From: JAICJC01 sp963709425 | GTDB taxonomy: Bacteria > Actinomycetota > Thermoleophilia > Gaiellales > JAICJC01 | Reading direction: 5' to 3' | Length of the DNA stretch: 64,000 nt | Assembly (NCBI GenBank): GCA_963709425.1 | Contig: CAVPWG010000001.1 | Location: forward strand, 310,001-374,000 | In this document: positions 16,056 to 23,247 of the stretch, piece after piece | How the letters are laid out: every line of letters begins with the position of its first letter | Numbering within the stretch: position 1 is the stretch's first letter | Program-made: the position numbers and the translations under genes | The notes under the pieces: model-generated | What the model was told of the DNA's origin: nothing | Seen by the model: the letters and a program-made list of their open reading frames with translations, nothing else | Database searches by the model: none

Positions 16056-16854
16056 GCGCCACCACCGCGTCGACCGGGTCGTGATCCGAGAGCCGAAGCG
16101 GGAGCGACCCGTTCAGACGCAGATCACGGCGTTGCGGGAGCCACCGCGTCGCCGGCCACTCGAGCTCCGCCCCGCGAACGAGCAGATGGTCGATTCCGAC
16201 CTCGCTCTCGTCCTCGACCCAGCCTCGACGGACGAGCGAGCGCAGCCCCGCCGAGTGCATGCCCGCGTTCAGGTCGCCGCCCAGGATCATCGGCGCGCCG
16301 CGGGCGAAGCGCTCGAGCACGAAGCCGGCCTTCTCGAGCTGCGCCGGCGCTCCGCGATGATCGGCGTGCACGTTTCCGACGGCGACCTCCACACCCAGCT
16401 TCCGGTGGCGCAGGCGAACCAGCTGGGCGATGCGCGGCTCGCCGCGGAGCCGGCGCTGCTCGTTCAGCTGCACGCGACGAGCCGAGACGAGCAGAAGCTC
16501 CGAGCCGTAGAGGAGCGCCTGCCCCTGGCCCTCGAACTGGGTGCGAACGAAGTCCGGCAGCGCCCGCCCCAGCGCCGCCCCGGCCGCGAGCGGCAGCGGC
16601 ACGTGTAGGAACGGGACGTGCGCGCCGTACGCATGCGCCAGCGTGACGCCCATCCCGGTGTGCTCGCGCAGGAGCGGGCCGGCCCAGACGGGCACCTCCT
16701 GGAGCAGGACGATGTCGGGATCGTCCTCGACGATGACGGCGCACATCTCGGCCACGAGCTTCCGGCGCGCATGGCCGTAGCCCGGCCCCGGAGGCACATC
16801 GCGCCCGTGGGCGATGTTCCATGTCCGCACGAGGAGCGAGCGCGTCTCTGCCAT
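16048..16854 (-). CDS. Endonuclease/exonuclease/phosphatase-family protein
   Basis: A 268-residue metal-dependent phosphodiesterase of the EEP fold (AP endonuclease, DNase I and sphingomyelinase relatives). The order of motifs is intact: RTWNIAHGR, VLLQEV, GNVHADHR, MILGGDLNAG, VGIDHLLV and LSDHDPV. Together these carry the catalytic Asn, Glu, Asp and His residues. There is no signal peptide, so it should be cytoplasmic. The substrate cannot be deduced. It is transcriptionally upstream of, and coupled to, the aminotransferase. Confidence 0.85.
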   Translation of the reverse strand: MAETRSLLVRTWNIAHGRDVPPGPGYGHARRKLVAEMCAVIVEDDPDIVLLQEVPVWAGPLLREHTGMGVTLAHAYGAHVPFLHVPLPLAAGAALGRALPDFVRTQFEGQGQALLYGSELLLVSARRVQLNEQRRLRGEPRIAQLVRLRHRKLGVEVAVGNVHADHRGAPAQLEKAGFVLERFARGAPMILGGDLNAGMHSAGLRSLVRRGWVEDESEVGIDHLLVRGAELEWPATRWLPQRRDLRLNGSLPLRLSDHDPVDAVVALA

Positions 16855-16912
16855 GCGGCGGTCACCTTAGCGTCCGGAAGGACGCGCCGGGTGTCGTCGA
16901 TACCATGCCCGC

Positions 16913-17257
16913 GTGAGGATCCCGGGCCGCCCGCGCTTCGCCGACGTCATCCGCCGCCAGCTCGAGCTCTTCGAGGCCGAGAGCGCCGATCTGCTGGCGC
17001 GGATCGGCGAGGCCAAGCGGGCCTACGACCGGGCGGGAGCGGGCGACGCCGAGGAGGCCTACGGCGACTACATGGATCTCGTCGAGGAGGCCGAGGACGA
17101 GCTGCTCGACCTGCGCGACCGCTACGCCGAGACGATGGCCGCACGCGACCGGCGCGCGTACGAGCGCGAGTTCTGGCGCGCCGCGGAGAAGCGGCTGCCG
17201 ACCCTCCAGGGGCGGCGGCTCTACCTGCGGGCGGTCGATCCGGACTCGACGACCTGA
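16913..17257 (+). CDS. Conserved-looking hypothetical helical protein
   Basis: A 114-residue, highly charged protein predicted to be almost wholly helical (coiled-coil-like between residues 15 and 85). It is rich in Glu, Arg and Ala, with no cysteine, signal peptide or membrane segment. I recognise no family. Start GTG 16913 follows a short overlapping ATG that terminates at once. Codon third positions are strongly GC, as in the neighbouring real genes. It converges on the cupin gene with a stable hairpin between the stops. Confidence 0.65.
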   Translation: MRIPGRPRFADVIRRQLELFEAESADLLARIGEAKRAYDRAGAGDAEEAYGDYMDLVEEAEDELLDLRDRYAETMAARDRRAYEREFWRAAEKRLPTLQGRRLYLRAVDPDSTT

Positions 17258-17273
17258 CGGGGCTACGGCCCCG
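17258..17273. terminator. Hairpin with UACG tetraloop between convergent genes
   Basis: CGGGGC-TACG-GCCCCG is a 6-bp stem closed by C(UACG)G when read on the plus strand, an exceptionally stable RNA tetraloop of the UNCG class. It begins right after the plus-strand stop and overlaps the cupin stop codon (17263-17265). No U-run follows. Confidence 0.5.
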
Positions 17274-17742
17274 GCGCCTCGCCGTGCCAGTAGCCGACGC
17301 CGCTTGACCGCTCGGCGATGAGATCGTCGTCAGTGTTGCCCGTCCAGACCGCAACCTTGCCGCTGTCGGGGTAGACCGTCGCACACGGATCGCTTCGGTT
17401 CGAGAACATGAGCACGCGCACCGTCTCGTCGGTGTCGTTCCTGACCGCGTGCGCGCCCTCGGGGCCGGTCGGGAAGCAGACGACGTCCCATTCCTCGAGC
17501 TGGTCGGTGCCCTCGGGATGGCGCAGCGTCGGCCGGCCCGTGATCACAAGCAGCCACTCCTCCTCGCCGTACTCATAGTGGTACGGGAGGAGCGACTGCC
17601 CGGGCGGCACCTCGTACACGCTCGCGCCCGTCCTGGTCGCGCCGAGCAGCGGCCCGAGGCGGGCGCCGCCGGAGTTGAAGCCCTCGGGGTCGGCGTCGTC
17701 GTAGGCGACGTCGACGGCCTGGATGTTGAGTCGTTTCGGCAT
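17263..17742 (-). CDS. Cupin-domain protein
   Basis: A 159-residue single-domain cupin. The first cupin motif is in LLPYHYEYGEEEWLLVITGRP (H-x-H/E ligands) and the second in VVCFPTGPEGAHAVRN. Such proteins bind a metal and range from isomerases to auxin- or sugar-binding proteins; the substrate is not evident. The ATG at 17742 is taken as the start, with an ATG four codons earlier as an alternative. Neither has a clear Shine-Dalgarno. A LexA box lies 24 bases upstream in the divergent region shared with imuB, so it could also be DNA-damage responsive. Confidence 0.8.
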   Translation of the reverse strand: MPKRLNIQAVDVAYDDADPEGFNSGGARLGPLLGATRTGASVYEVPPGQSLLPYHYEYGEEEWLLVITGRPTLRHPEGTDQLEEWDVVCFPTGPEGAHAVRNDTDETVRVLMFSNRSDPCATVYPDSGKVAVWTGNTDDDLIAERSSGVGYWHGEAPGP

Positions 17743-17765
17743 GCGCGGGAGCATAGCTTGTCGAT

Positions 17766-17786
17766 CGAACGTACGTTCGGTATGCT
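17766..17786 (+). promoter_or_regulatory. LexA (SOS) box and -10 element of imuB
   Basis: CGAAC-GTAC-GTTCG (17766-17779) is a perfect actinobacterial-type SOS operator. TATGCT (17781-17786) starts two bases after it and has the spacing of a -10 element. The ATG at 17797 lies 10 bases beyond, so the transcript is probably leaderless. LexA bound here would cover the spacer and -10. The divergent cupin gene starts 24 bases to the left. Confidence 0.85.
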
Positions 17787-17796
17787 GGATAGCCGG

Positions 17797-18993
17797 ATGC
17801 CACGCCGCCGCTTCCTGATCGTCTGCGCACTCGTCCCCCGCTTCGCGCTGCGGGTGGGGGCCGGTCTGGGGGGCGCGCTCCCCGACGAGCCGGTGGCGCT
17901 CGGGCCCGAGCCGGGCGGGCCGCCGCTCCTCGGCGAGGCCAATGCGGCGGCCGCCGCCTTCGGCGTGTGCGCGGGCATGCGCGTCGCCGAGGGAATCGCC
18001 CGCTGCCCGCGCCTGCGGCTTGTCACTCCCGACCCCGGAGCGGTCGCCGACGCCGCCGAGCTCCTGCTCTCCCGGCTCGAGGGCCTGGGCGCCGCCGTCG
18101 AGCCGCTCGCACCCGGGCGGGCCCTCTTCAGCGCCGACGGGCTCGTGCGGCTCCACGGCGGCGCGAGCCGCCTCCTGGCCGCGACGGCCATGGCGGCGGG
18201 GGCCGGGGCCAGAGTCGGCGCCGGGCCGGGCCGATTCGTGGCCCAGGCGGCGGCCGTGCGATCGCGGCCCCGCCGGCCGCATCTGGTCGAGGAGGGAGCG
18301 GCGACGTCCTTCCTGGCGCCGATGCCGGTGGGCAGGCTGCCGCTCGACCCGGAGACGGTTTCCACGCTCGAGGCGCTCGGCGTGCGCACTGCCGGCGAGC
18401 TGGCTGCGCTCCCCCTGCCGGCGGTCGCCGACCGCTTCGGGCGCCCCGGAATCGCCGCCTGGCGGCTGGCCCAGGGCGAGGACGATGCGTACGTTGCACC
18501 GCGCACGCCGCCGGAGCCGCTTCGGGAGCGGATCGCGTTCCCCGAGCCGGCCGGCGACCTGCTCGTGCTGCGCGGGGCCCTGGCCGTTCTGATCGACCGG
18601 CTGCTCGCCCACCCCCGCCGTGCCGGCCGCCCGCCGCGCGCGCTCGTGGTGTCGGCGCGGCTGGCTGCGGGCGGCTCCTTCCGGCGGCCCGTCACCCTGC
18701 GCGAGCCGACCGGCGACCCGCGCAGGCTGCGCGACGCGCTTCAGCCCCACCTGACGGAGCTTCCGGGTGCGGTCGACGAGCTCCAGCTCGAGGTCTCGGC
18801 GCTGGCCGCGCACGGCGATCGCCAGCTCGCGCTCCTTCGGCCCGCATCGGAGGTCCTGCGCGAGCGCGCCGCCGAGGCGGCCCGCCAGGTCACGGCGGGG
18901 CTGGGAGAGGGGCACCTGTGGCGGGTGGTCGAGGTGGCGCCGTGGTCGCGGCTGCCCGAGGGGCGCCACCTGCTCGTCCCCTTCGACGGCTGA
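17797..18993 (+). CDS. imuB: ImuB-like Y-family DNA polymerase paralogue
   Basis: Inactive Y-family relative that recruits DnaE2 to the beta clamp during SOS mutagenesis. The 398-residue protein aligns over the palm, finger and little-finger regions: LLGEANAAAAAFGVCAGMRV, FSADGLVRLHGG, LGVRTAGELAALPLPAVADRFG and a C-terminus ending WRVVEVAPWSRLPEGRHLL. The N-terminal D-x-D metal motif of active polymerases is replaced by CALVPRF, and the later SxDE by SADG, as expected for ImuB. A LexA box lies 17 bases before the ATG at 17797. An ATG at 17782 is an alternative start. Confidence 0.85.
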   Translation: MPRRRFLIVCALVPRFALRVGAGLGGALPDEPVALGPEPGGPPLLGEANAAAAAFGVCAGMRVAEGIARCPRLRLVTPDPGAVADAAELLLSRLEGLGAAVEPLAPGRALFSADGLVRLHGGASRLLAATAMAAGAGARVGAGPGRFVAQAAAVRSRPRRPHLVEEGAATSFLAPMPVGRLPLDPETVSTLEALGVRTAGELAALPLPAVADRFGRPGIAAWRLAQGEDDAYVAPRTPPEPLRERIAFPEPAGDLLVLRGALAVLIDRLLAHPRRAGRPPRALVVSARLAAGGSFRRPVTLREPTGDPRRLRDALQPHLTELPGAVDELQLEVSALAAHGDRQLALLRPASEVLRERAAEAARQVTAGLGEGHLWRVVEVAPWSRLPEGRHLLVPFDG

Positions 18994-19049
18994 CAGGCGC
19001 AGCCATCGTCTGAAAGGGACGTCAACGGAGCCGCGCATAGACTCCGAGC

Positions 19050-19685
19050 GTGCTTCTCATCGTCACCGTCTTTCTGATCGCCAGCATCCATGTACCGGCC
19101 AACCTGGGCTATCTGGCGCTCTTCCTGATCGTGGCCGGCGAGTCGGCGGGCCTGCCGATCCCCGGCGAGACGAGCATCCTGATCGGCGGGGCGCTCTCGG
19201 CCCGCGGCGAGCTCGATCTCCCCCTCGTCTGGCTGTTCGCGGCCAGCGGCGCGATCGTCGGCGACAACGTCGGCTACCTGATCGGGCGGTTCCTGCTCCG
19301 CAAGATCCTGACCGGGACCGGCCGCCTGGCCCACCGCCTCGAGCGGTCGGTCGAGCGTAGCGAGGTCTTCTTCCGCCGCCACGGCGGCAAGACCGTGTTC
19401 TTCGGGCGCTGGCTCCCCGTGCTGCGCGTGACGGCCGCGTGGATGGCAGGAGCGAGCCACATGGAGTGGCGCAAATTCGCGATCTTCAACGCACTCGGCG
19501 GCATCGCGTGGGCGGTCAGCATCAGCTCCCTCGGCTACGTCGCGGGGAAATCGGCCGACAGCGTCGTCGGTGTCCTCGGCATCCTGGCGCTCATCGTCGT
19601 GCTGCTCGCCGTCTTCTCGCACTGGTGGCTGCGACGGCTCGGCCGGGCGAGCACCGGAGAGGAGCCCCAGCCGCGCCGCCCATGA
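19050..19685 (+). CDS. DedA-family (SNARE-associated / VTT domain) membrane protein
   Basis: A 211-residue polytopic membrane protein of the DedA family, implicated in lipid flipping and envelope homeostasis. Hydrophobic helices are visible near residues 1-35, 50-75, 135-160 and 170-195. The family signatures GESAGLPIPGET and GDNVGYLIGR lie in re-entrant segments, with FFGRWLPVLRVTAAWMAG following. It starts at GTG 19050, 57 bases after imuB. Its stop overlaps the adenine deaminase start as ATGA, so the two are co-translated. Confidence 0.9.
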   Translation: MLLIVTVFLIASIHVPANLGYLALFLIVAGESAGLPIPGETSILIGGALSARGELDLPLVWLFAASGAIVGDNVGYLIGRFLLRKILTGTGRLAHRLERSVERSEVFFRRHGGKTVFFGRWLPVLRVTAAWMAGASHMEWRKFAIFNALGGIAWAVSISSLGYVAGKSADSVVGVLGILALIVVLLAVFSHWWLRRLGRASTGEEPQPRRP

Positions 19686-21376
19686 CCGACCTCGAGCGCA
19701 GGATCGCCGTTGCCCGCGGCGACGAGCCGGCCGACCTCGTGATCTCGGGCGGGCGGGTGCTTTCGGTCTTCACCCGCGAGTGGGTCGAGTGCGACGTGGC
19801 CGTGGTCGACGGCTGGATCGCCGGCCTCGGGAGCTACGACGGCCGCGAGCGCATCGACGCGACGGGGCGGTACGTCGTCCCCGGCTTCATCGACGCGCAC
19901 GTGCACCTCGAGTCGTCGAAGCTCCTGGCGGGCGAGTTCGCCCGGCTGGTGCTGCCGTTCGGGACGACGACGGTCGTCGCCGACCCCCACGAGATCGCAA
20001 ACGTGCTCGGCACAGACGGCGTGCACTGGCTGCTCGACGCGACCGAGGGGATGCCGCTCGACGTCCGCTTCACGGCGTCGTCCTGCGTGCCGGCGTCGAA
20101 GTTCGAGTCGCCCCGCCGGGCGCTGAACGAGGGCGACCTGGAGGGACTCCTGCGGCGCCGGCGGGTGGTCGGGCTCGCCGAGATGATGAACTTCCCCGGC
20201 GTGATCGCGGGCGATCCGACGGAGCTTCGGAAGCTCGCGCTGGACGGCGCCGAGCGGGCCGACGGCCACGCTCCCGGGGTGCACGGGGCGGCGCTTCAGG
20301 CCTACGCCGCGGCCGGCATCGGTTCCGACCACGAGTCGACGACGATCGAGGAGGGCCGCGAGCGGCTGCGGGCCGGCATGTGGCTCCTGATCCGCGAGGC
20401 GACGGGCGCGCGCAACTTGCGCACGCTGATCCCGCTGGCACGGGAGCTCGGCCCACACCGGATCGCGCTCTGCACGGACGACCGCGACCCGCAGCACATC
20501 GCCGCCGACGGGCACGTGAACGCGCTCGTCCGCGACGCCGTCCGCGAGGGCGTCGACCCGGCCGATGCGCTCGTGATGGCAACCCTGAACGCGGCGACGT
20601 GGCACGGCCTCGCGGGCCTCGGCGCCGTGGCTCCCGCCCACCGGGCCGACCTGCTCGTCCTGCCCGATCTCGAGCGGTTCGTCCCCGACATCGTCCTGAC
20701 AGCCGGGCGCCCGCCGGGCGAGATCGCGCCGGCGCCGGTGCCCGAGTGGGTGCGCCATACCGTGAGGATCGCGCCGATCACGCTCGGCGACCTGCGGATC
20801 CCGTGGCAGGAGGGCGGGGCCGCGCGGGTCATCGGGATCGTGCCGGGCCAGATCGTGACCGAGGCGCTCACCGAGGCGCCGACCGTCGCCGGAGGAGCGG
20901 CCGTCGCCGACCCCAAGCGCGACCTGGCCAAGATCGCCGTCGTCGAGCGGCACCTCGGCACCGGCCGGATCGGGCTCGGGCTGGTGCGGGGGCTCGGCCT
21001 GCGGCACGGCGCCATCGCGACGACGATCGCTCACGACGCCCACAACATCGTCTGCGTCGGGGTCGACGACGGCGACATGGCGCGGGCGGTGCAGCGCCTG
21101 GCCGAGCTCGGCGGCGGGATGGTGGTCGTGCGCGACCGCGGCATCCGTGCGGAGCTCCCGCTCCCGGTCGCAGGCCTGCTGTCGGACGCGCCGCTCGAGC
21201 GCGTGCTCGAGCAGACGGCCGCCGTCTCCGCCGCGGCGCTCGACCTCGGGACATCGCTCGAGTCGCCGTTTCACGCCATCGGGTTCCTGTCGCTCTCGGT
21301 CATCCCGGAGCTCAAGATCACCGACCGCGGCCTGATCGACGTGGGCCGCTTCGAGATCGTGCCGCTCCGGGCGTAA
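19682..21376 (+). CDS. ade: Adenine deaminase (Ade family)
   Basis: Converts adenine to hypoxanthine in purine salvage; an amidohydrolase with a dinuclear metal centre. The 564-residue length matches bacterial Ade. Signature residues include VPGFIDAHVHLESS (first metal ligands, about residue 75), FGTTTVVADPHEIANVLG, GLAEMMNFPGV, ALCTDDRDPQHI, and a C-terminal domain with GLVRGLGLRHGAIATTIAHDAHNIV. All metal-ligand positions I can recognise are present. The ATG overlaps the dedA stop. The downstream rhodanese is on the other strand. Confidence 0.93.
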   Translation: MTDLERRIAVARGDEPADLVISGGRVLSVFTREWVECDVAVVDGWIAGLGSYDGRERIDATGRYVVPGFIDAHVHLESSKLLAGEFARLVLPFGTTTVVADPHEIANVLGTDGVHWLLDATEGMPLDVRFTASSCVPASKFESPRRALNEGDLEGLLRRRRVVGLAEMMNFPGVIAGDPTELRKLALDGAERADGHAPGVHGAALQAYAAAGIGSDHESTTIEEGRERLRAGMWLLIREATGARNLRTLIPLARELGPHRIALCTDDRDPQHIAADGHVNALVRDAVREGVDPADALVMATLNAATWHGLAGLGAVAPAHRADLLVLPDLERFVPDIVLTAGRPPGEIAPAPVPEWVRHTVRIAPITLGDLRIPWQEGGAARVIGIVPGQIVTEALTEAPTVAGGAAVADPKRDLAKIAVVERHLGTGRIGLGLVRGLGLRHGAIATTIAHDAHNIVCVGVDDGDMARAVQRLAELGGGMVVVRDRGIRAELPLPVAGLLSDAPLERVLEQTAAVSAAALDLGTSLESPFHAIGFLSLSVIPELKITDRGLIDVGRFEIVPLRA

Positions 21377-21398
21377 GGCGACCGGGCGAGCGGGCGGA

Positions 21399-21791
21399 TC
21401 AGGTCGTGCGCTCGGCCTCCGCGACGGGCAGCCCGGCGGCCTGCCACGCCTCGAAGCCGCCGATCATATCGGTGGCATCCGCGATGCCGATGTCCATGAG
21501 GGTCGCGGCCGCGAGGCTGGACGCATACCCCTCCTGGCACATGACGATGACCGGCCCGGTGCGGGCGACGACCTCGGGATCGTCCCAGCCGGACGTCGGA
21601 TCGACGCGCCACTCGATGATGTTGCGCGACATGACGATTGCCCCGGGGATGACGCCGTACTCGTGGCGCTGCTCGTACGTGCGCGTGTCGATGATGACCG
21701 CGCCGCCGGCCTGGGCGTCGTGGGCCTCGGCGGGCGTCACGCGCTGGAGGCGGGCCCGGGCCGCATCGAGCAGGTCGTCGATCCTTCCCAT
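21399..21791 (-). CDS. Rhodanese-like sulfurtransferase domain protein
   Basis: A 130-residue single rhodanese domain. It has VIIDTRTYEQRHEYGVIPGAI in the first half and the active-site loop VIVMCQEGYASSLAA with the persulfide-forming cysteine. It ends in MIGGFEAWQAAGLPV, the classic rhodanese C-terminus. It is cytoplasmic, with no signal peptide. Sulfur donor and acceptor are unknown. Transcription order places it 21 bases after the unknown gene at 21813-22433, so the two may form an operon, possibly under the LexA box at 22482. Confidence 0.88.
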   Translation of the reverse strand: MGRIDDLLDAARARLQRVTPAEAHDAQAGGAVIIDTRTYEQRHEYGVIPGAIVMSRNIIEWRVDPTSGWDDPEVVARTGPVIVMCQEGYASSLAAATLMDIGIADATDMIGGFEAWQAAGLPVAEAERTT

Positions 21792-21812
21792 CGATGAAAC
21801 CCTAGACGGTTG

Positions 21813-22433
21813 CTACTTCGGATACCACTCGAGCCGCAGACTGCCCAGCCGGAGCACCCTGCGCCGGCCGCGGCGATCGAGGCCGATGCCCGACTCGTCG
21901 CGGTACAGGTCGACCCGGTAGCCGCGCGTCCGCTTGCCGATGAGCGTGACCGACCGGAGCGGTTGCGTCGCTGCTTCGACTCCTGCCATGCCACGAGCGT
22001 ACGGGTCGGGGTCGCGCGTGACAACACCGGGAAAGGTCGCGGTCGTGGCGCCGGCGTCCTCGAACAGCGGCGGCAGCGGCAGCGACGGCAGCTCGGGGAG
22101 GACGTCACGCCAGGGAGGATCCGACGCGACGGGCTCGAGCCGGCCGAACCACAGGCGTATGACATCGCCGTCGACCGCGGCGGCCGTCTCGTGGCGCGCG
22201 CGGGCGTGGCCCTCGGCCTCGTCGCGAGCCGCGAGCAGCGCGTCCACGACGGCCTCGACGGCCTCCCCGCGGTCGCCGAAGGGCCGCACGGGGATGACCA
22301 TGCTCCGAGCGGCGCCGGCGTACAGCACCACGGCGTCGCGCTCGGCGCGGGCTTCGAGCCCTGCCGGCAGCGCAGGCGACAGCCGATCTGCGATCGCGCC
22401 CGCCAGGCGCGCCGCCCCTGCCCTCTCGTCCAT
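21813..22433 (-). CDS. Hypothetical protein divergent from the SOS-box gene
   Basis: I do not recognise this 206-residue protein. It has no signal peptide or membrane segment. The N-terminal 90 residues are Ala/Glu/Arg-rich and probably helical. The middle is Pro-rich (SLPLPPLFEDAG), and the C-terminal 55 residues (RTRGYRVDLYRDESGIGL, then RRVLRLGSLRLEWYP) look like beta strands. It lies head to head with the DUF6504-like gene, and the shared 78-base gap contains a LexA box 48 bases from its ATG. It is not similar to ImuA/RecA-like proteins by eye, since no P-loop is visible. Confidence 0.7.
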   Translation of the reverse strand: MDERAGAARLAGAIADRLSPALPAGLEARAERDAVVLYAGAARSMVIPVRPFGDRGEAVEAVVDALLAARDEAEGHARARHETAAAVDGDVIRLWFGRLEPVASDPPWRDVLPELPSLPLPPLFEDAGATTATFPGVVTRDPDPYARGMAGVEAATQPLRSVTLIGKRTRGYRVDLYRDESGIGLDRRGRRRVLRLGSLRLEWYPK

Positions 22434-22481
22434 GCTTCCAGCATATGGGTTTTCCGCGGCGTGCGCAGCCCGGTTGAAGGA

Positions 22482-22502
22482 CGAACGTGTGTTCGATATC
22501 AT
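22482..22502 (+). promoter_or_regulatory. LexA (SOS) box and -10 element of the DUF6504-like gene
   Basis: CGAAC-GTGT-GTTCG (22482-22495) is followed two bases later by TATCAT (22497-22502), and the ATG starts nine bases after that. The geometry is almost identical to that at imuB. It lies between divergent genes, so it may control both. Confidence 0.85.
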
Positions 22503-22511
22503 CGTCATGTC

Positions 22512-22763
22512 ATGCGCTCGGCCGCTCCCCGCATCCTCGGCGCGCCCAGGAGCGCACGCGTCGGGGCAGACGGCACCGGAGCGCCGCAATCGGTGGACGG
22601 AAAGCCGGTCGCAACAGTGCGCGACGAGTGGCGGGTGGACGAGGGCTGGTGGACAGGCCGGCCGGTGCGGCGGCGGTACTTCGACGTGGTCATGACCGAC
22701 GGGCGAAACGCGGTCGTCTTCTGCGATCGGCGCTCCGGACGCTGGTTCACCCAGCGAGCCTAA
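22512..22763 (+). CDS. DUF6504-like SOS-cassette protein
   Basis: An 83-residue protein whose C-terminal 55 residues have a tryptophan- and aromatic-rich pattern: VRDEWRVDEGWWTGRP, RRRYFDVVMTDG and VFCDRRSGRWF. This resembles the small DUF6504 proteins found beside dnaE2/imuB in Actinobacteria; the family assignment is by recognition and moderate confidence. The function is unknown. The LexA box and -10 immediately upstream put it in the SOS regulon. The ATG at 22512 appears leaderless. The first 27 residues are low complexity and basic. Confidence 0.7.
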   Translation: MRSAAPRILGAPRSARVGADGTGAPQSVDGKPVATVRDEWRVDEGWWTGRPVRRRYFDVVMTDGRNAVVFCDRRSGRWFTQRA

Positions 22764-22804
22764 ATGCCGTGAGACGGGATTCCTAACGATTTCTCCCAAA
22801 CTAC

Positions 22805-22832
22805 TTGACCTATTATCCAAAAGTTGTAATAC
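22805..22832 (+). promoter_or_regulatory. Sigma-70-like promoter in an AT-rich island
   Basis: TTGACC (22805-22810), a 16-base spacer, then TAATAC (22827-22832). The surrounding 60 bases are strikingly AT-rich compared with the rest of the window. It is followed by a hairpin (CCACGCC-GAT-GGCGTGG, 22841-22857) and GGGGGAG before the ATG at 22883. Confidence 0.7.
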
Positions 22833-22882
22833 TTTTCGCCCCACGCCGATGGCGTGGCGGGGAGTTGTGAGGGGGAGATCAC

Positions 22883-23170
22883 ATGGCGAGCTCGCCGGTA
22901 GCGGCGCTCGCGTCCTCGCTGATCGTCGAGGCCGAGTCGCCGTACACGTATCAGGTCTACGTGCAGCCATATCCGGGCTGGTGGCGGCGATGGCACGGGC
23001 GGGTGATCACGCGCGACTGCGACGGCCGGCATCGGTTCTGGCCGTGGCGGTACGCGCGCGACCGCGAGGAGCTCGTGCAGAGCCTCTGGGCCGAGGTGCA
23101 CCGCGACATCGAGTGGCGCCGCGGCGGGGCCGCGGTGGAGCTGCTCGAGGTCACGTCCACGCTGCGCTAG
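22883..23170 (+). CDS. Hypothetical protein with a strong-looking promoter
   Basis: An unrecognised 95-residue protein, unusually rich in Trp, Tyr and Arg in its centre (YQVYVQPYPGWWRRWHGRV, then RFWPWRYARDREE). It has no membrane segment. The aromatic/basic pattern suggests nucleic-acid or ligand binding, but that is speculation. A good promoter, a 5' UTR hairpin and a GGGGGAG ribosome site 5 bases from the ATG indicate strong expression. It sits between the DUF6504-like gene and dnaE2 but has no LexA box of its own. Confidence 0.7.
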   Translation: MASSPVAALASSLIVEAESPYTYQVYVQPYPGWWRRWHGRVITRDCDGRHRFWPWRYARDREELVQSLWAEVHRDIEWRRGGAAVELLEVTSTLR

Positions 23171-23209
23171 CGGCCTCCGGCGGAACTGGCGCGCTGATCG
23201 GCGAGTGGG

Positions 23210-23240
23210 TATGCTGATGAGCCGATCGAACACACGTTCG
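23210..23240 (+). promoter_or_regulatory. -10 element and LexA (SOS) box of dnaE2
   Basis: TATGCT (23210-23215) lies upstream of CGAAC-ACAC-GTTCG (23227-23240), which ends 7 bases before the dnaE2 ATG. Unlike at imuB, the operator is downstream of the putative -10, in the transcribed leader. No alternative -10 is visible between box and ATG. Confidence 0.8.
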
Positions 23241-23247
23241 GTGCCAG

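Noticed and set aside
17743..19038. N-terminal extension of the cupin gene to about 590 residues
   Set aside because: The extension is antisense to imuB, has no domain and would remove the LexA-box promoter. The cupin alone has a normal length.
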